From assembly GCA_004764695.1 (NCBI GenBank), contig SMSO01000035.1:3167040-3231039 (forward strand): 64,000 nucleotides of DNA, read 5' to 3'. Shown in pieces: positions 33,304-44,399 of this stretch (position 1 is the stretch's first letter; every line of letters begins with the position of its first letter). The position numbers and the translations under genes are program-made. The notes beneath the pieces were generated by a model that saw only the letters and a program-made list of their open reading frames with translations, was not told where the DNA came from and ran no database searches. The stretch is from Schizochytrium sp. TIO01. Its lineage: Eukaryota > Sar > Bigyra > Thraustochytrida > Thraustochytriidae.

Positions 33304-35566
33304 TTTTTAGTTGTCATTCATTTCATCTCTCTCTCCCTTTCTCCTCTTCATTATTTTTTTTTTAATCTAATGAAAAGGAAAGAGTAGTTATGTTGCTAAC
33401 TATTACTACCTTTGCACTTTACTTAATTTATTTACCATACCATGTTTTTAAAATAAAAACAAAGAATTTCGCCCTTATTATTCACAGTACTATAACGTCA
33501 CCGTTCATTCATTTGTTCCTTTCATAGTACAAAGAGTAACATCCTAAATTCTTTTACAATACTTTCTTTCCGACATCCTTCAACACATTACTCCTACCGT
33601 AAACGCTATATGAGCGCCTACTGTAAAACCTTTCGCCTACGGCGTCAAGTTGGAGTCCTATCTGAATGGGTAGGTAGGCATAGTAGGGTCTGAAAAGTGT
33701 CGCTTTGGCGGCTTCTTTGCTCCTCTTTCTCTTTTCCCTTTCGATTCTGTGCATTAAAATTGTTAGTTTTACTATAGTATTCGGTATATGGGGCGCTATA
33801 TGCTACCTCTTTCACACCGTCAATCGAATCCTTGTAAACGAGAACCTCGAAAACTTCGAGTTCAAGCTTTTCATGTGAAAACCAGTTCCATTCGGATTTT
33901 TCGATCGTTAGCTTCACTCTGAAAGAGTCCACGAGTCTGAATTGAAGAGCCTATTCCGCTCAGGGAAAGCCAATTGAAATGAGTGTTGATAGGGAAAGGC
34001 GGCGCGGAGCCTTCACTTCGAAGGTGCTAAAATTACTACGCACACGTAGACAAATATAATGTGTATTCGTGGTGACGTTTTCTTTTTCAATGAATTACAA
34101 TTAACGGTGCCAAGCTCAGAGTACGTGAAGAATACAGTTAGTTCTGCTTTCGCATTCGTGAACCTGCGCGAGGTTCATAGAGTTAGAAGAAGAAGGGGAC
34201 ATTTGAGTGGCCTCGAAGGCATTTACACTCCTTCTCAGAAGCTGGTTGACGAAGGGACCAGTTTGGGGGTTGTTCGCGCCATTTAGAGTGCAGAACTCAT
34301 TTTCTAAAGACACACCTCCTTTGATTTTCTTTCTGTATACAGGTGCTCTTTCGATCATTTCTACGGACCAAAACAGCAAATGAATGAATGAATGAATGAA
34401 TGAATGTTGCGTAATGCTCAGAGAGGGGGTTATTGAAGGCATAGTCTAGAAGAAGTTAAATATATTGGTCCTGTATTTGGTTTACACGTTTATACTTGGA
34501 GTAGGTTTTTACCTGGAATACGAAAACCTATCAGGAGTGTGCGCAGATTAACCCCCTGGAATCGAGCAGATGATAGTGGGTCCCAGGACGAGTTATCGCA
34601 AACCTTTGGAAACGTTGGAGCTTATGTTTCGAGGAGCCAATGTTTGCATAAGATCGAACTTGCGGCTCCTTCATTCAACATTTCTCATGCTCTCAAAGTA
34701 ATTTTACATTGGCCAGCCTTCACAGAACATGAGCATGAGAGAAATGATCAATTCAGACCAAGAGAATAAATCGATCAATAAGGTAGTACTATTTCGAAGC
34801 AACAAGAAGGCAAGCAAACCTACAACAGGTAAGAAATTACTTCTAGTATATGCCGGTGCAGTTTCTTTCGGGGTTCATTGAAATATACTGAAAGCGATTC
34901 TTTCGAGGTCCCGAAAAGTACCAAGTTCTAAAAATTGAGTTAAACGGGACAAGGCAAATGCCCAAGACTCTGGAATTAGTCAATAGTTTTTAGTCTCTCA
35001 CCCAAAAGAGAACCCTGGTGACGTTGGGCATCCATACCAATCTTCATAAAATTACCAGTGTTGAGTTGAATATCATGAATTGAACATTTGCACAATCTAA
35101 TTTCAGGTATTGGGCATTGCTTTACCAAAAAACAGTAAAGCCATGATGGGGAAATGATAGTTGGAGCTCCTGATTCCATGAATATCTACTCAGTTCAATG
35201 AACTAGCTAGTGAATCGGCACAGATACCCTGATAAGCTTCGCTTGGGAAATCGCTCTGGTAAAATTTTCCTGAGCACTAATGCATATCTACTTCTCATAT
35301 CAGTATTCAGGTGCAGCGATTTGACTATTTTTGATCAAGATCATCTTCAAACTATGTTGCTCAGTCAGCACTAGTATTCCCCTCATTCCCTATGTAGTAC
35401 CAATCGATTAGATCCTGCAGTACCAAATGTTCCCCTTGTTCTCTGATCGCAGTCGCTTAAAATTCGCGATGTCATTGGAAACCTTCACTTCGATGTAAAT
35501 TCAAACTCCATTCACATCGCACTAACGATCGCGATTGCCCGTAGCAAGACAACCATTTCTCGCAAG
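33304..35566. other. Intergenic region, no gene seen
   Basis: About 2.3 kb between the divergent starts of the coiled-coil gene and the small mitochondrial gene, so promoters for both should lie here. A TGAA microsatellite is at 34380-34408. AT-rich throughout, with only short frames. Confidence 0.6.
34380..34408. repeat. TGAA microsatellite
   Basis: About seven perfect TGAA units in non-coding DNA. Confidence 0.95.
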
Positions 35567-36007
35567 ATGCTCCGCCAAGCCCTCTTCTCGCGCTCTGCGC
35601 CGTGCTCGCGGCGCTTCCTCAGTGTGTCTTCGGGTGGACGCCATCATGCTGTGGAGCGCGAGCTGCTCGATCGCGAGCAGCTGCGTCGGCAGCACAACTC
35701 CCTCTCTGCCCAGGATGCCGACGATAAACCTTTTGCGGAGTCCCTGGATGACTATTTTTCCACTCTTCGCCCCTCTGCTGAAGAGGCTACCCGCGTCAGC
35801 GAGTTCTCTGCCGCTGCAGCACGCCATTTTGAGGGCCGGGAAGGCATGGCAGCTAAGGTTTCGGAAGACTACGCTCTCCTTCTTACAGCTGTTCGGGAGA
35901 AGATTCGCCTTACTGTAGAGTGGAATGACACCGCCAAGCTCACTGAGAAGGAGCGTGTCAAAGCTACTGCTGGCCGCGTTGGTCTCTCTGTGCCAGACAA
36001 GGAGTAA
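35567..36007 (+). CDS. Small predicted mitochondrial protein, 146 residues
   Basis: The N-terminus MLRQALFSRSAPCSRRFLS has regularly spaced Arg with Ser and hydrophobic residues and no acidic residue, which is a typical mitochondrial presequence. The remainder is hydrophilic and helical, with many Glu/Arg pairs and one Phe/Tyr-rich patch around DDYFSTL. There is no membrane segment. Codons are C-ending, as in the acyl-CoA dehydrogenase gene, suggesting good expression. It could be an accessory subunit of a respiratory or ribosomal complex, but I do not recognise it. Confidence 0.75.
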   Translation: MLRQALFSRSAPCSRRFLSVSSGGRHHAVERELLDREQLRRQHNSLSAQDADDKPFAESLDDYFSTLRPSAEEATRVSEFSAAAARHFEGREGMAAKVSEDYALLLTAVREKIRLTVEWNDTAKLTEKERVKATAGRVGLSVPDKE

Positions 36008-36699
36008 TTTTCTCTGACTTTCTGATGCTTTCGTGACGATTTGATGATGCTTTCTTTTAGGAGTCCGATTGAGATCTCTCCTTTCGGAAACACTTCAGTG
36101 GACATCAATATTGTAGGAGGCTTATCATGGGAGTTTGCGGCGTTACTTTGGGCAAGGCGGGGAAGATTGTGGTATTGAGCTGAGATTTTATTCTGTGTGG
36201 CAACTGCAAGCGGTTGAAGGTCTCTTGCCGATGGCAGAGTGGGTTTGCAATTTTCATGGTGAAAGACCAGACCCCGTGGGATCTCCAGGCCATTTTAGCA
36301 AAATGCAGAATAGAGCTTTTGGAGCATGCGTGTGGTGTATTGTGTGCTCCAATCAATAGAGAACTACACTTGATTGGAGCATCGCTTGTACTGCAAGCGA
36401 GACTATGCGCTGTCTGATATAGAGACGTGCTTATTTGTTTGCTAGCCTTATTGGCGAACTAGCTCAGGAGTATATCCCAGGAGGCATGCCTAGTTTAGTC
36501 GGTATATAACTCTTGGCAATTAAGCACACTAAAAATATATATAAACCCAAAAAATATTAAAAAATCAAGTACTATGAAGATAGATTAGCAACTATGGGAC
36601 AAAATCTTGGGCCGCTGTAGCAGACGTAGATATCACCTTTGCAACTCTGTCTCTGTCCTAAATGTGCCAGAATTGAGCAGAATTCCATTAAACATTTGA
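36008..36699. other. Convergent 3' spacer, no gene seen
   Basis: AT-rich spacer between the ends of the small mitochondrial gene and the kinesin gene. Only short frames occur, including a moderately GC region at 36120-36360 without convincing coding character. Confidence 0.6.
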
Positions 36700-39109
36700 T
36701 CATCTGGTAACCTCTTCACGTGCAGATGGGAATGGCGAGGAACTTGCTGGCGCATCAGCGACGCGGGTTCTATTTTTCATACTGCGTAACTTTTGCTTCA
36801 CAAAGGAACTATGCTTACGCGATTTGCCGTCTGGCAGAGGACTTGTGATGGACGGGGCGTTTTCGGCATCCTCGTTGACGTCGGTACTCTCACTGTTGTT
36901 GTTTTCGCTGCCACTACCACCACGCCGCGAGCGGTTTTCCTCGAGGCGATCTAGCTCACGCTGTGCCTTTGCAGCAAGCCACTGCTGAAGCTTCTTGTGC
37001 TTCGCTAGTTCCTTCTGCTTCTCTCGCAGACTAGTTGAAAGACTCTTGGTTTCGCTCTCACTGGTCCCTGATGACGATAAATGAGAGCCAGACTTGCCAC
37101 TTACACTAGACTTTTTCTTTTTCTTACTGCCGTGCTCGGATGAATCTTGTCGGGAGCCTTGATCTTGCTCAATACGATCGCCCATGCCGCGAACACGATA
37201 TGCTACTGGAATGGTCGTACTGGGCCCAGAATCCCGTGGAGTGAGCCCGGCAGCTGCATTACTGGATGCACCACTTAGATATCGCCTGAACTCCACCTGG
37301 AATTCCTGCTCTTCAATTTCAAATGAAAAAAACTTGTCAGCACATTTCTTGAGACTTCCTAACATCGTCTTTAATCGGCGGTTTTCTGCCTTCAGCCCAG
37401 CTGCATCTGCGTTTGCCTCGCTTTTGGCTGCTGCTACTGCCGCCTGGATCTTGCGGGGTGTAACTCCGGCATCTTGGTCACTGCGAAGCTTTTGATTTTC
37501 CTTTTCTAGTTTAGCGATCTTCTCCTTCGCGTCGAACAGGTCTTTTGCCACAGCAAATGAACTCGTACTTGTGCGTCCGCCATCGTCGCGTGGTACAAGA
37601 GCAGTAGTACTAGCACCTGCAGAATCCATCAACGCTAGTGATGTGACTGCTGAAGTCCTGTCAATACTATGTGCATCTTGGAGCTGCAGAACTGAGCCTG
37701 GAGCAGGCGATAAAGATGAACTATATGAAATTCCATGTGCTTGTAAGAGTCCACGCAGGTGTTCAATCTCGGATTCAAGTCGCAAGACAAGCTCTAGGGA
37801 TACCTCGCGAGTTTCGACAACTCTTGCATGCTGCATCACACGCTTAGCGCGGTCGGCAAACTTAAGAGTTGATATAGACTCCTCTACAAAGGTTTCAGCA
37901 GGCGATAATGTTGCAATCACACAAGTACGAGAATTGCCACCCAAAGCATCCTGCAAAATGCGTGTGAGCTTGGAGTCCCGAAACGGGACGTGCGTAGAGT
38001 GTGGATCTGTCAAAGCCGCGATGCAGCGACCGAGTGTATGAAGGCTTGTGTTAATGTTGGTAAGCTCAGAAACATGCCCTTTGTCAAGCTGCTCCATTGT
38101 GCCCCATTTTTCTGAACCGGCCAGATCAACAAGATTAAGCTTTGCACGAATAACCCGGCCACTCTTTTTCTTGCGACGCTCGACGCACATTTGAAAGATT
38201 GAGTGGCTTCGACTGCTCACATCGTTCATTTGAGTTTGGCGACACGCGCGCTGTTCATCACCTTGCTCAAGAAGGGCCATACATTCATGCAAAGATGTAA
38301 CCGCGTACTCACTGAGCCCTACCACATAAATTTCTTTTGTTTCTGTATTTTCGTGAACCTGAAGCGGCCGTTGTCGATTTGGGTCTCTCAGCAAATCGAA
38401 TGGTTGATCATTATAAATTTGCATAAAACTGCAATAAATAGAAACCTCTTCTTCTTCGTCTTCATCACCTTCGCTGCCACTCTGTCGTTGACGTCGCTCT
38501 GCAATTGTTAAGACCTCGCGCACTGCACGAGGAATGACTCCCATGTTTTCTGAAAGTGCCTCTGCACCGTAAATAGACAAATCATCTTCTGGTCCAAACA
38601 TGGTGAATGACTTGCCTGATCCAGTTTGACCATAAGCAAAAATCGTGCTATTAAATCCCTGAACAACCGACTCTGCTGCAAAGCGTACTTTCTCATACAC
38701 CTCCATTTGGGTGCTGTCACTATCAAAAACATGGTCGAAACGAGCGTTGACATTATGCAACTCGGTCTCCACGCGCACCGTCGAACCATCCGCACTAACC
38801 TCTGTCACTGCCTCAGACGCTGCCTCCCGGCCGAGTAAAGGACGAATCTAAGGACCAATTCATCATCAAATAGTTGATACCATACATTAAAGAAATAAAG
38901 TTAAGTTAGAATTCCGAAGCAAAAGACTCGCCGATACGCGTTGAAAACATCTTCCCATAGAGCTCATTATGCCAACTTACTCGAATATATACTTTGATAT
39001 TCTCGCGACAGTCGTTCTGTTGTGACCTGGATTTTCCAGCGCTCTCTCCCGGCTGGTGGATAAGCTCGCCGTCTTCCTTCAGGACCAGAGCTCCGCTGGA
39101 GGACGCCAT
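36700..39109 (-). CDS. N-terminal-motor kinesin, two exons
   Basis: A microtubule motor read as complement(join(36700..38847, 38981..39109)), 758 residues. Exon 1 starts at ATG 39109 and ends ENIKVYIR; exon 2 resumes IRPLLGRE. This rebuilds the standard first beta strand of kinesins (IKVYIRIRPL), so the splice is well supported. In the motor are the P-loop GQTGSGKS (about residues 115-122), switch I NDVSSRSHS, switch II LVDLAGSE and the microtubule-binding loop around HVPFRDSKLTRILQDALGG. The motor ends near residue 370. A coiled coil, a Ser/Lys-rich stretch, a second Lys/Glu coiled coil and a basic tail follow. The subfamily cannot be fixed; the short tail without an FHA, PH or WD domain argues against kinesin-3 and KIF21 types. 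Confidence 0.93.
38848..38980 (-). other. Spliceosomal intron in the kinesin gene (133 nt)
   Basis: On the minus strand the intron starts GTAAGT right after codon CGA and ends TTAG before ATT, phase 0. A CTAAC branch-site-like motif lies at about 38905-38909. It contains in-frame stops, and the flanking codons rebuild a conserved kinesin motif. It is the only intron in the window with this level of support. Confidence 0.92.
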
Positions 39110-40109
39110 GGCGTGAGACTCCTGCTCCTTGAAACTCAGCGAGTTTACAAGGCCAAGGTCAGCAGCCTCTACAGCCACTCAGAATCACAACACCACGCGC
39201 GTGGTTTCGCGCCTGATGAAATCAGTATACTACCATAGTACCTTGCGAACGTTGCTGGTGCGCGCAAGGCTGAGGAAGAAAGCTCTCGATGCAGAAAGCG
39301 CTCTTAATTCCAATGAGGGCAATTCGACGGTGAACCCAACGGCTACTTTTGGAATATGGTGGAAATCTGGGATAGAAAAGTTCAAAAGTCAATAATGATT
39401 AAAGTTTGGGGGCTAATAGAATTTATCTTGCACAGAGGCAATCCAAATTATGAAGGGTTTCTTAGTTGATTCAGAGAAGCTGGGTTTTACTATTACGCAA
39501 AAGAATGAAGCCTCAATTTAAGCCAAATTTATTTTTTTGGAAATGACGATACCACTTTTTGCAGTTACAAATTTGCAGAAGCTTGCTTGCTGATATTTGT
39601 TGTATATCCTCACTGCGACTGATAGGGTAGTGCCTGGTCGTTCTTTGGAAATATTCACCAAGTAAACCCTGGAACCTCCAAGTTTTTCTGCAAGGAGAGT
39701 AAAATGAGAGATATCGCAATACGAAAAGACTATATTACTAGCACTTCTGGTGCTAATCTATTTCTAAAATCAAAGAAACTGGTTTATAAGTTGTGTAGTG
39801 TACCTTTGACTACCATCTATTTTCTTTTATAAAAAGAACTATAAAAGCTCGAGATCTTGTAGGGGCTGAATGAAGAATCCACGGACATTTTAGAAAGATG
39901 GAAAAACAACAACTGTTGTACGTCATACGTTTTGAGTACTTCAGTATCGGCAGAAAAAGAGTTTAAGACGTCCCATGGACTAGCATCATGCCTGCTAAAC
40001 CTTCTGCATCAGTTCACAAGATCGCGCAAAATCTGTTACGAGGCGTGGAATTCAGGAGTAGAAGTATTAAAAGCAATCGACAGGAATGGAAATCCAACAG
40101 CGACTCCAC
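39110..40109. other. Intergenic spacer
   Basis: AT-rich 1-kb gap containing the upstream region of the kinesin gene and the 3' region of the phosphorylase-deaminase gene. Nothing else is supported. Confidence 0.6.
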
Positions 40110-42356
40110 TTATTCGTAGGTGCCATCGTGGTTACGGTCAACTTCAGAGATGATGCCCTGCCACTTCTCCGCAACGCGGCGAAGCTTGCCGGCATCAATG
40201 GTGATCAGCTGACGGTTGCGCATAAGGCACTTACCATCAACCCAAACATCGCTGACCTGGTGGCGGCTGCAAGCATACACAAGGTGAGACACAACGTGGT
40301 AGGTCGGAAGACAAGAGAGGTCCGAAAGGTTGACGGCAATCATATCAGCCTGCTTGCCAACCTCCAGAGATCCAACCTTGTCAGCAATGCCAAGTGCCTT
40401 TGCACCGTTGATGGTGGCCATGCGAAGGGCCTGAGTTGCTGGAACAGCGCAAGGCTCAAGGGCAACGCCCTTTGCAAGGATTGCAGCAAGCTTCATCTCA
40501 GCAAACATGTCAAGGGAGTTGTTCGAGGAGGCTCCGTCAGTACCAATCGCAACGTTGACGCCAGCATCAATGAGTTTTTGCACGGGGCAGAATCCACTGG
40601 CAAGCTTTAGGTTCGAGGTCGGGCAGTGCACGACATGTGCGCCAGCCGCTGCGTACTGCTTGATCTCCTCGTCGTTGAGGTAGACCATGTGCGCCGCGAC
40701 AAACTTGTCGTCCACCACACCAATGTCGAAGAGATTCTTGAGCGGGCGGCACGCCTTGTCACACTGGTGGCAAAAGGAGGAAGTGCGATCTCCGCGCTCG
40801 CTGTCCTCAACCTCTTTGGTGGTCTCGTGCAAATGAATGTGGTATGGCAAATTCTTCTCCCGCGCGAGTTTGTGGGATTTGATAAGGTCCTCCTCAGAGA
40901 CAGAATATGTACTGTGGGGTGCCACAGTAAACTTGAGGCGGTCTGAGCGGCCTTCGTAATCCTCGATCATCTGGCGGCCCTTGTCAAGATAATCTCCGGC
41001 TCCACTGGCGTAATTAGACGGGAACCCAATTACGATGGCGCCTGGAAATCCTCGGATACCGGTCTCATCAATGACCTCAGCGGTAGACTCGGGGAAGAAG
41101 TACATATCCGAGAAACAAGTGACTCCACCACGAATGAACTCAGCAATGGCCAGTCGGGATCCTTCACGAATCATTTCCTTGGATACCGTCCGGACTTCGG
41201 TGGGCCAAATCTTCTCGGTGAGCCACTTGTCAAGTTGAAGGTCGTCAGAGAATCCGCGCATGAAGACCATGGGTGTGTGGGTGTGGGCGTTAATAAGACC
41301 CGGCATAAGCACACAGTCTGGGCATCGGATGACCTTTGTTGCGTCTGAGGAGAAGGATCCGTATTTGATATCTGCGTCATGTGAAGGCAAGATATCAATG
41401 ATCTTGCCATCCTTGATGGCCACAGCGTGGTTGTCAAGGACACGGTTCTCGCCGTCAACAGTCACAACACTCATGGCGTGCACAACCTCATCGCAAGGCT
41501 CCCGAGGAGTCGACGGAGTGGGTGGCACGGACTTCGCAGACTTGGTCTCAAGCTCTTGCTCTCCAAGACGCAGAAGAACGTCCGGGTAGACCTTGAAGTG
41601 GCTGAGCACGAGGTGCACTGCGTTTTCAATCTTGGGCTGGTTCTCGTGCTGCACTGCGAAGAATTCCTCCAGAGTGAGCTGAGGTCCAATACCGTTGGCC
41701 ATGTTATCCACAATTGCAAGCATTGCGTAGGGAATCTCGAGTTCCCTTGCCAGTGTCGCTTCGTGAGCTCCAGTCATTCCAATAACTTCTCCGCATTGAG
41801 ACATAAAACGGATCTCAGCCTTAGTCTCAAAGCGGGGTCCGTTTGAGTTAACATAAACACCTCCGTCCATGACCTTCTCGCCGCCTCTGAAGAGCGCCGT
41901 AAGGATCTCCGATCGAAGAGGTTCGCTGAAACCAGGCACGTTGTGGCCTCGAGCATCATCGAAGGTGCTCATGATGTGCTGCGGACAGAAGAAGTCATCA
42001 GGCATCACCAGAGCGCCCATCCCGATATGGTGCCGCATAGAACCGACAGAGCAAACTGCGACAATGGCCTTGACATTCACCTGTTTCATGGCAGACATGA
42101 TGGCACGAAAGTTGACCAAATGCGGAGGACTGTATGGCTTAGCAATGTCTCCAGCGTGACGCTGCACAAAAACAACCTCAAGGTTCTCACTGAGCTCCTT
42201 GCGGTACATCTTAACTTTTCCAAAACCAGCCTCAGTGTCAACAACAAACTCAGTCATGGTCTCGGGGGCAAACATGGCACTCTTCAAGAGGCCGCTGCCG
42301 CCAATGACGCCCAAGACCACCTTGGACACCCCATCGATGGTAACAGGAGCCGCCAT
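40110..42356 (-). CDS. Fusion of 6-oxopurine (methylthioinosine-type) nucleoside phosphorylase and MTA/SAH deaminase
   Basis: 748 residues in one frame. Residues 1-265 are a PNP/MTA-phosphorylase-family trimeric fold: GVIGGSGL phosphate loop, RH at 66-67, SVGSMRHH, NGPRFETKAE and IGMTGAHE. Glu177 and Asn218 sit where human PNP has Glu201 and Asn243, whereas human MTAP has Ser178 and Asp220. That predicts 6-oxopurine use. The 5' pocket position of MTAP Val233 appears to be Leu229, favouring a hydrophobic methylthio group over the PNP His; this alignment needs a small gap. Residues 290-748 are an amidohydrolase of the MTA/SAH deaminase group, with ligands or catalytic residues H358, H360, H508, E511, H556 and D607. 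The predicted pathway is MTA to methylthioinosine to hypoxanthine plus methylthioribose-1-phosphate. An unusual insert has C529, C532 and C536. Confidence 0.92.
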   Translation of the reverse strand: MAAPVTIDGVSKVVLGVIGGSGLLKSAMFAPETMTEFVVDTEAGFGKVKMYRKELSENLEVVFVQRHAGDIAKPYSPPHLVNFRAIMSAMKQVNVKAIVAVCSVGSMRHHIGMGALVMPDDFFCPQHIMSTFDDARGHNVPGFSEPLRSEILTALFRGGEKVMDGGVYVNSNGPRFETKAEIRFMSQCGEVIGMTGAHEATLARELEIPYAMLAIVDNMANGIGPQLTLEEFFAVQHENQPKIENAVHLVLSHFKVYPDVLLRLGEQELETKSAKSVPPTPSTPREPCDEVVHAMSVVTVDGENRVLDNHAVAIKDGKIIDILPSHDADIKYGSFSSDATKVIRCPDCVLMPGLINAHTHTPMVFMRGFSDDLQLDKWLTEKIWPTEVRTVSKEMIREGSRLAIAEFIRGGVTCFSDMYFFPESTAEVIDETGIRGFPGAIVIGFPSNYASGAGDYLDKGRQMIEDYEGRSDRLKFTVAPHSTYSVSEEDLIKSHKLAREKNLPYHIHLHETTKEVEDSERGDRTSSFCHQCDKACRPLKNLFDIGVVDDKFVAAHMVYLNDEEIKQYAAAGAHVVHCPTSNLKLASGFCPVQKLIDAGVNVAIGTDGASSNNSLDMFAEMKLAAILAKGVALEPCAVPATQALRMATINGAKALGIADKVGSLEVGKQADMIAVNLSDLSCLPTYHVVSHLVYACSRHQVSDVWVDGKCLMRNRQLITIDAGKLRRVAEKWQGIISEVDRNHDGTYE

Positions 42357-44399
42357 GATGACGTCGCGTAGAACAACGACAGTCCAAAAACGGTATCAAC
42401 CGAGTGATTTAGATGTCCTTCAGGACGAAAGCAAAGTCGGTGCCGACGACGGTGGTGATCCACGTCGATCGAAACGAGCAATGCCAATTTGCGAGATCGA
42501 AAACCACCATTTGTGACTAAGGTGATGGCACTACCTACCTACCTGTTAGTAACAGCCAATTACAGCCACTTATTAAACAAACAAATTTATAATAAAGAAA
42601 AGAAAGAAAAGGAAAGAAAAGAAAAAGTAATCCCGCTGCCAAAATCCAAGCTTCGAAAGATCATGCATTCATTCACTTGCACACCATGGTTGTACTCACG
42701 TGCATGCAGGCATGCAAAGAAACGGAATACACCCAACTTGAAGGCCCACTTCTCTCGCAGGAGCAGGCGCTGTCAATTCAAGGAACTTGATCAAAGTAAT
42801 TCAATCCATGAAGCTGCAGCACGTACTAATCAAAAAGAAATATATTACTATGAAAAAAAGGGAAAAGAAGTAAAGTAAAAGGAGGTCAAATCAGAAAAGC
42901 CTTTCTCGAGCAACTTCAAGTCATGTCATCCTCCCGCTTTCCGCAACGCAGCTTCGTTCGCTTATCCGCCTTTCTTCGTCGAACTCGCAATGTCCAAGTA
43001 AGTCGGCGTTGGTTCCAAGGACTCCCTCGAACGAGCTTGAAATACATCTTCGACGTGTGGTAATTGATTATGTTCCTACCTGGCGAGCATCAACGACTGA
43101 ATGCTCAACTAAGCCAATCAAACAACACATGTCAATCGAACAATCAATCATTATAAACCCCAAAATCCGCCGATCAGGTGCTCCAATAAAACAGCCAAAT
43201 CAAAAGAAAGCCGTGCGTTTCAAGAAGGCCATTCTTCGCCAAGAAATATCGTCGCTCTCGAGGAATCCTGAAGAAGATCGACAATCAAAGACCTCGGCGG
43301 TGCCAACTAAGCAGTAGTTTTCAGAGAAGCTTTCCGTGGCTCCTTCCAAAGAGACCCTTCGCTATTCCTTCCCTGAGCATTACCTAATTCCAAGCTCTCC
43401 AACGCCTCCATGGAGACAAAAGAACCCTCCACAATCAGAGCCTTTCTTTGCACGCCGCGGAAACCGCGACGACGGAAACGGCGTCCATAAATCAGGCGGA
43501 AACTGTGCTTTCAAGGCGGTCAATCGATCGATCGATGATTCTTCATGAGCTGATTTTGCAACCAGAGCGAACTAACTCGATTGAACAATCTCGACCTGCA
43601 AAGCACGTATGACACGGGGATCCTGTCTCGTTTAAGCGGTTGTTGAAGCAGTCGATTGTTGATGTTCTCGGGGTCGTTTTCCGCGTCGTTTTCCGCGTCG
43701 TTGTTGGCGCTGGTGTTGGCGTTTTCGTTGATGACGGCGGTGTTGTTCGCGCATACATTGTCTGCAAGTGCTTGCGATGGACTCGAGATTTGGGAATGAA
43801 AGTCGAGTTACTTGCTTGCTTACTTGCTTACACGAGAGCGAGAGCGAGAACGATTGTGGAGGATGCGATGGGGTGGAGGTCCTTCTGTGAAGAGCATCGC
43901 GAAGATGCAGATAAAACAAAGCAAGAACCCGTTCTCGCACGGTCATGCTGGGGCTGGTATGACTGATCGTTTTGCGTTTGGGTAGTTTCTCTGTCGTGTA
44001 CGTATGTGTTTATGTGTCTATGTGTATGTACGTATGTATGTATCTATGTATGTCTTTGTGCAAAGCATTTCAGAAGGCCAGCAACGATGAAATGACTGCA
44101 GCACATGCAAAAGTCATGATCGCTTGCAGTTCGCCATGTACGCCGCTGCTGCGATGGTTGCGAAGAGAAGACCAGCCGTGGCAGGCTCCAGGGACGTTCG
44201 GGGTATTTCTGCCACCAGAACTGGGAAGTTCGAGGCTTTCGCTAAAGCGGTATACGTTTTGTAGGGAGGGAGGACTCAGGCAGGCGATGCCTATTTGGTA
44301 CCAGCAGCATCCTACGCAATTGGATACCAAAAGGGTATCCAAAGCTTCTTTGTGTTCTTTTGGCTGTTTCTTTGTTCTTATGGACGAAGAACAACAAGA
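42357..44399. other. Intergenic region with doubtful short frames
   Basis: About 2 kb between the divergent phosphorylase-deaminase and USB1 genes. A possible small spliced gene at 42923-43317 is discussed in the findings but not called. A GTT/GCGTC-rich repeat lies at 43675-43735 and a TATG-type microsatellite at 43996-44060. Confidence 0.5.
43996..44060. repeat. Degenerate TATG microsatellite
   Basis: TATG/TGTA units with interspersed TGTC variants extend over about 60 bases upstream of the USB1 start. Confidence 0.85.
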
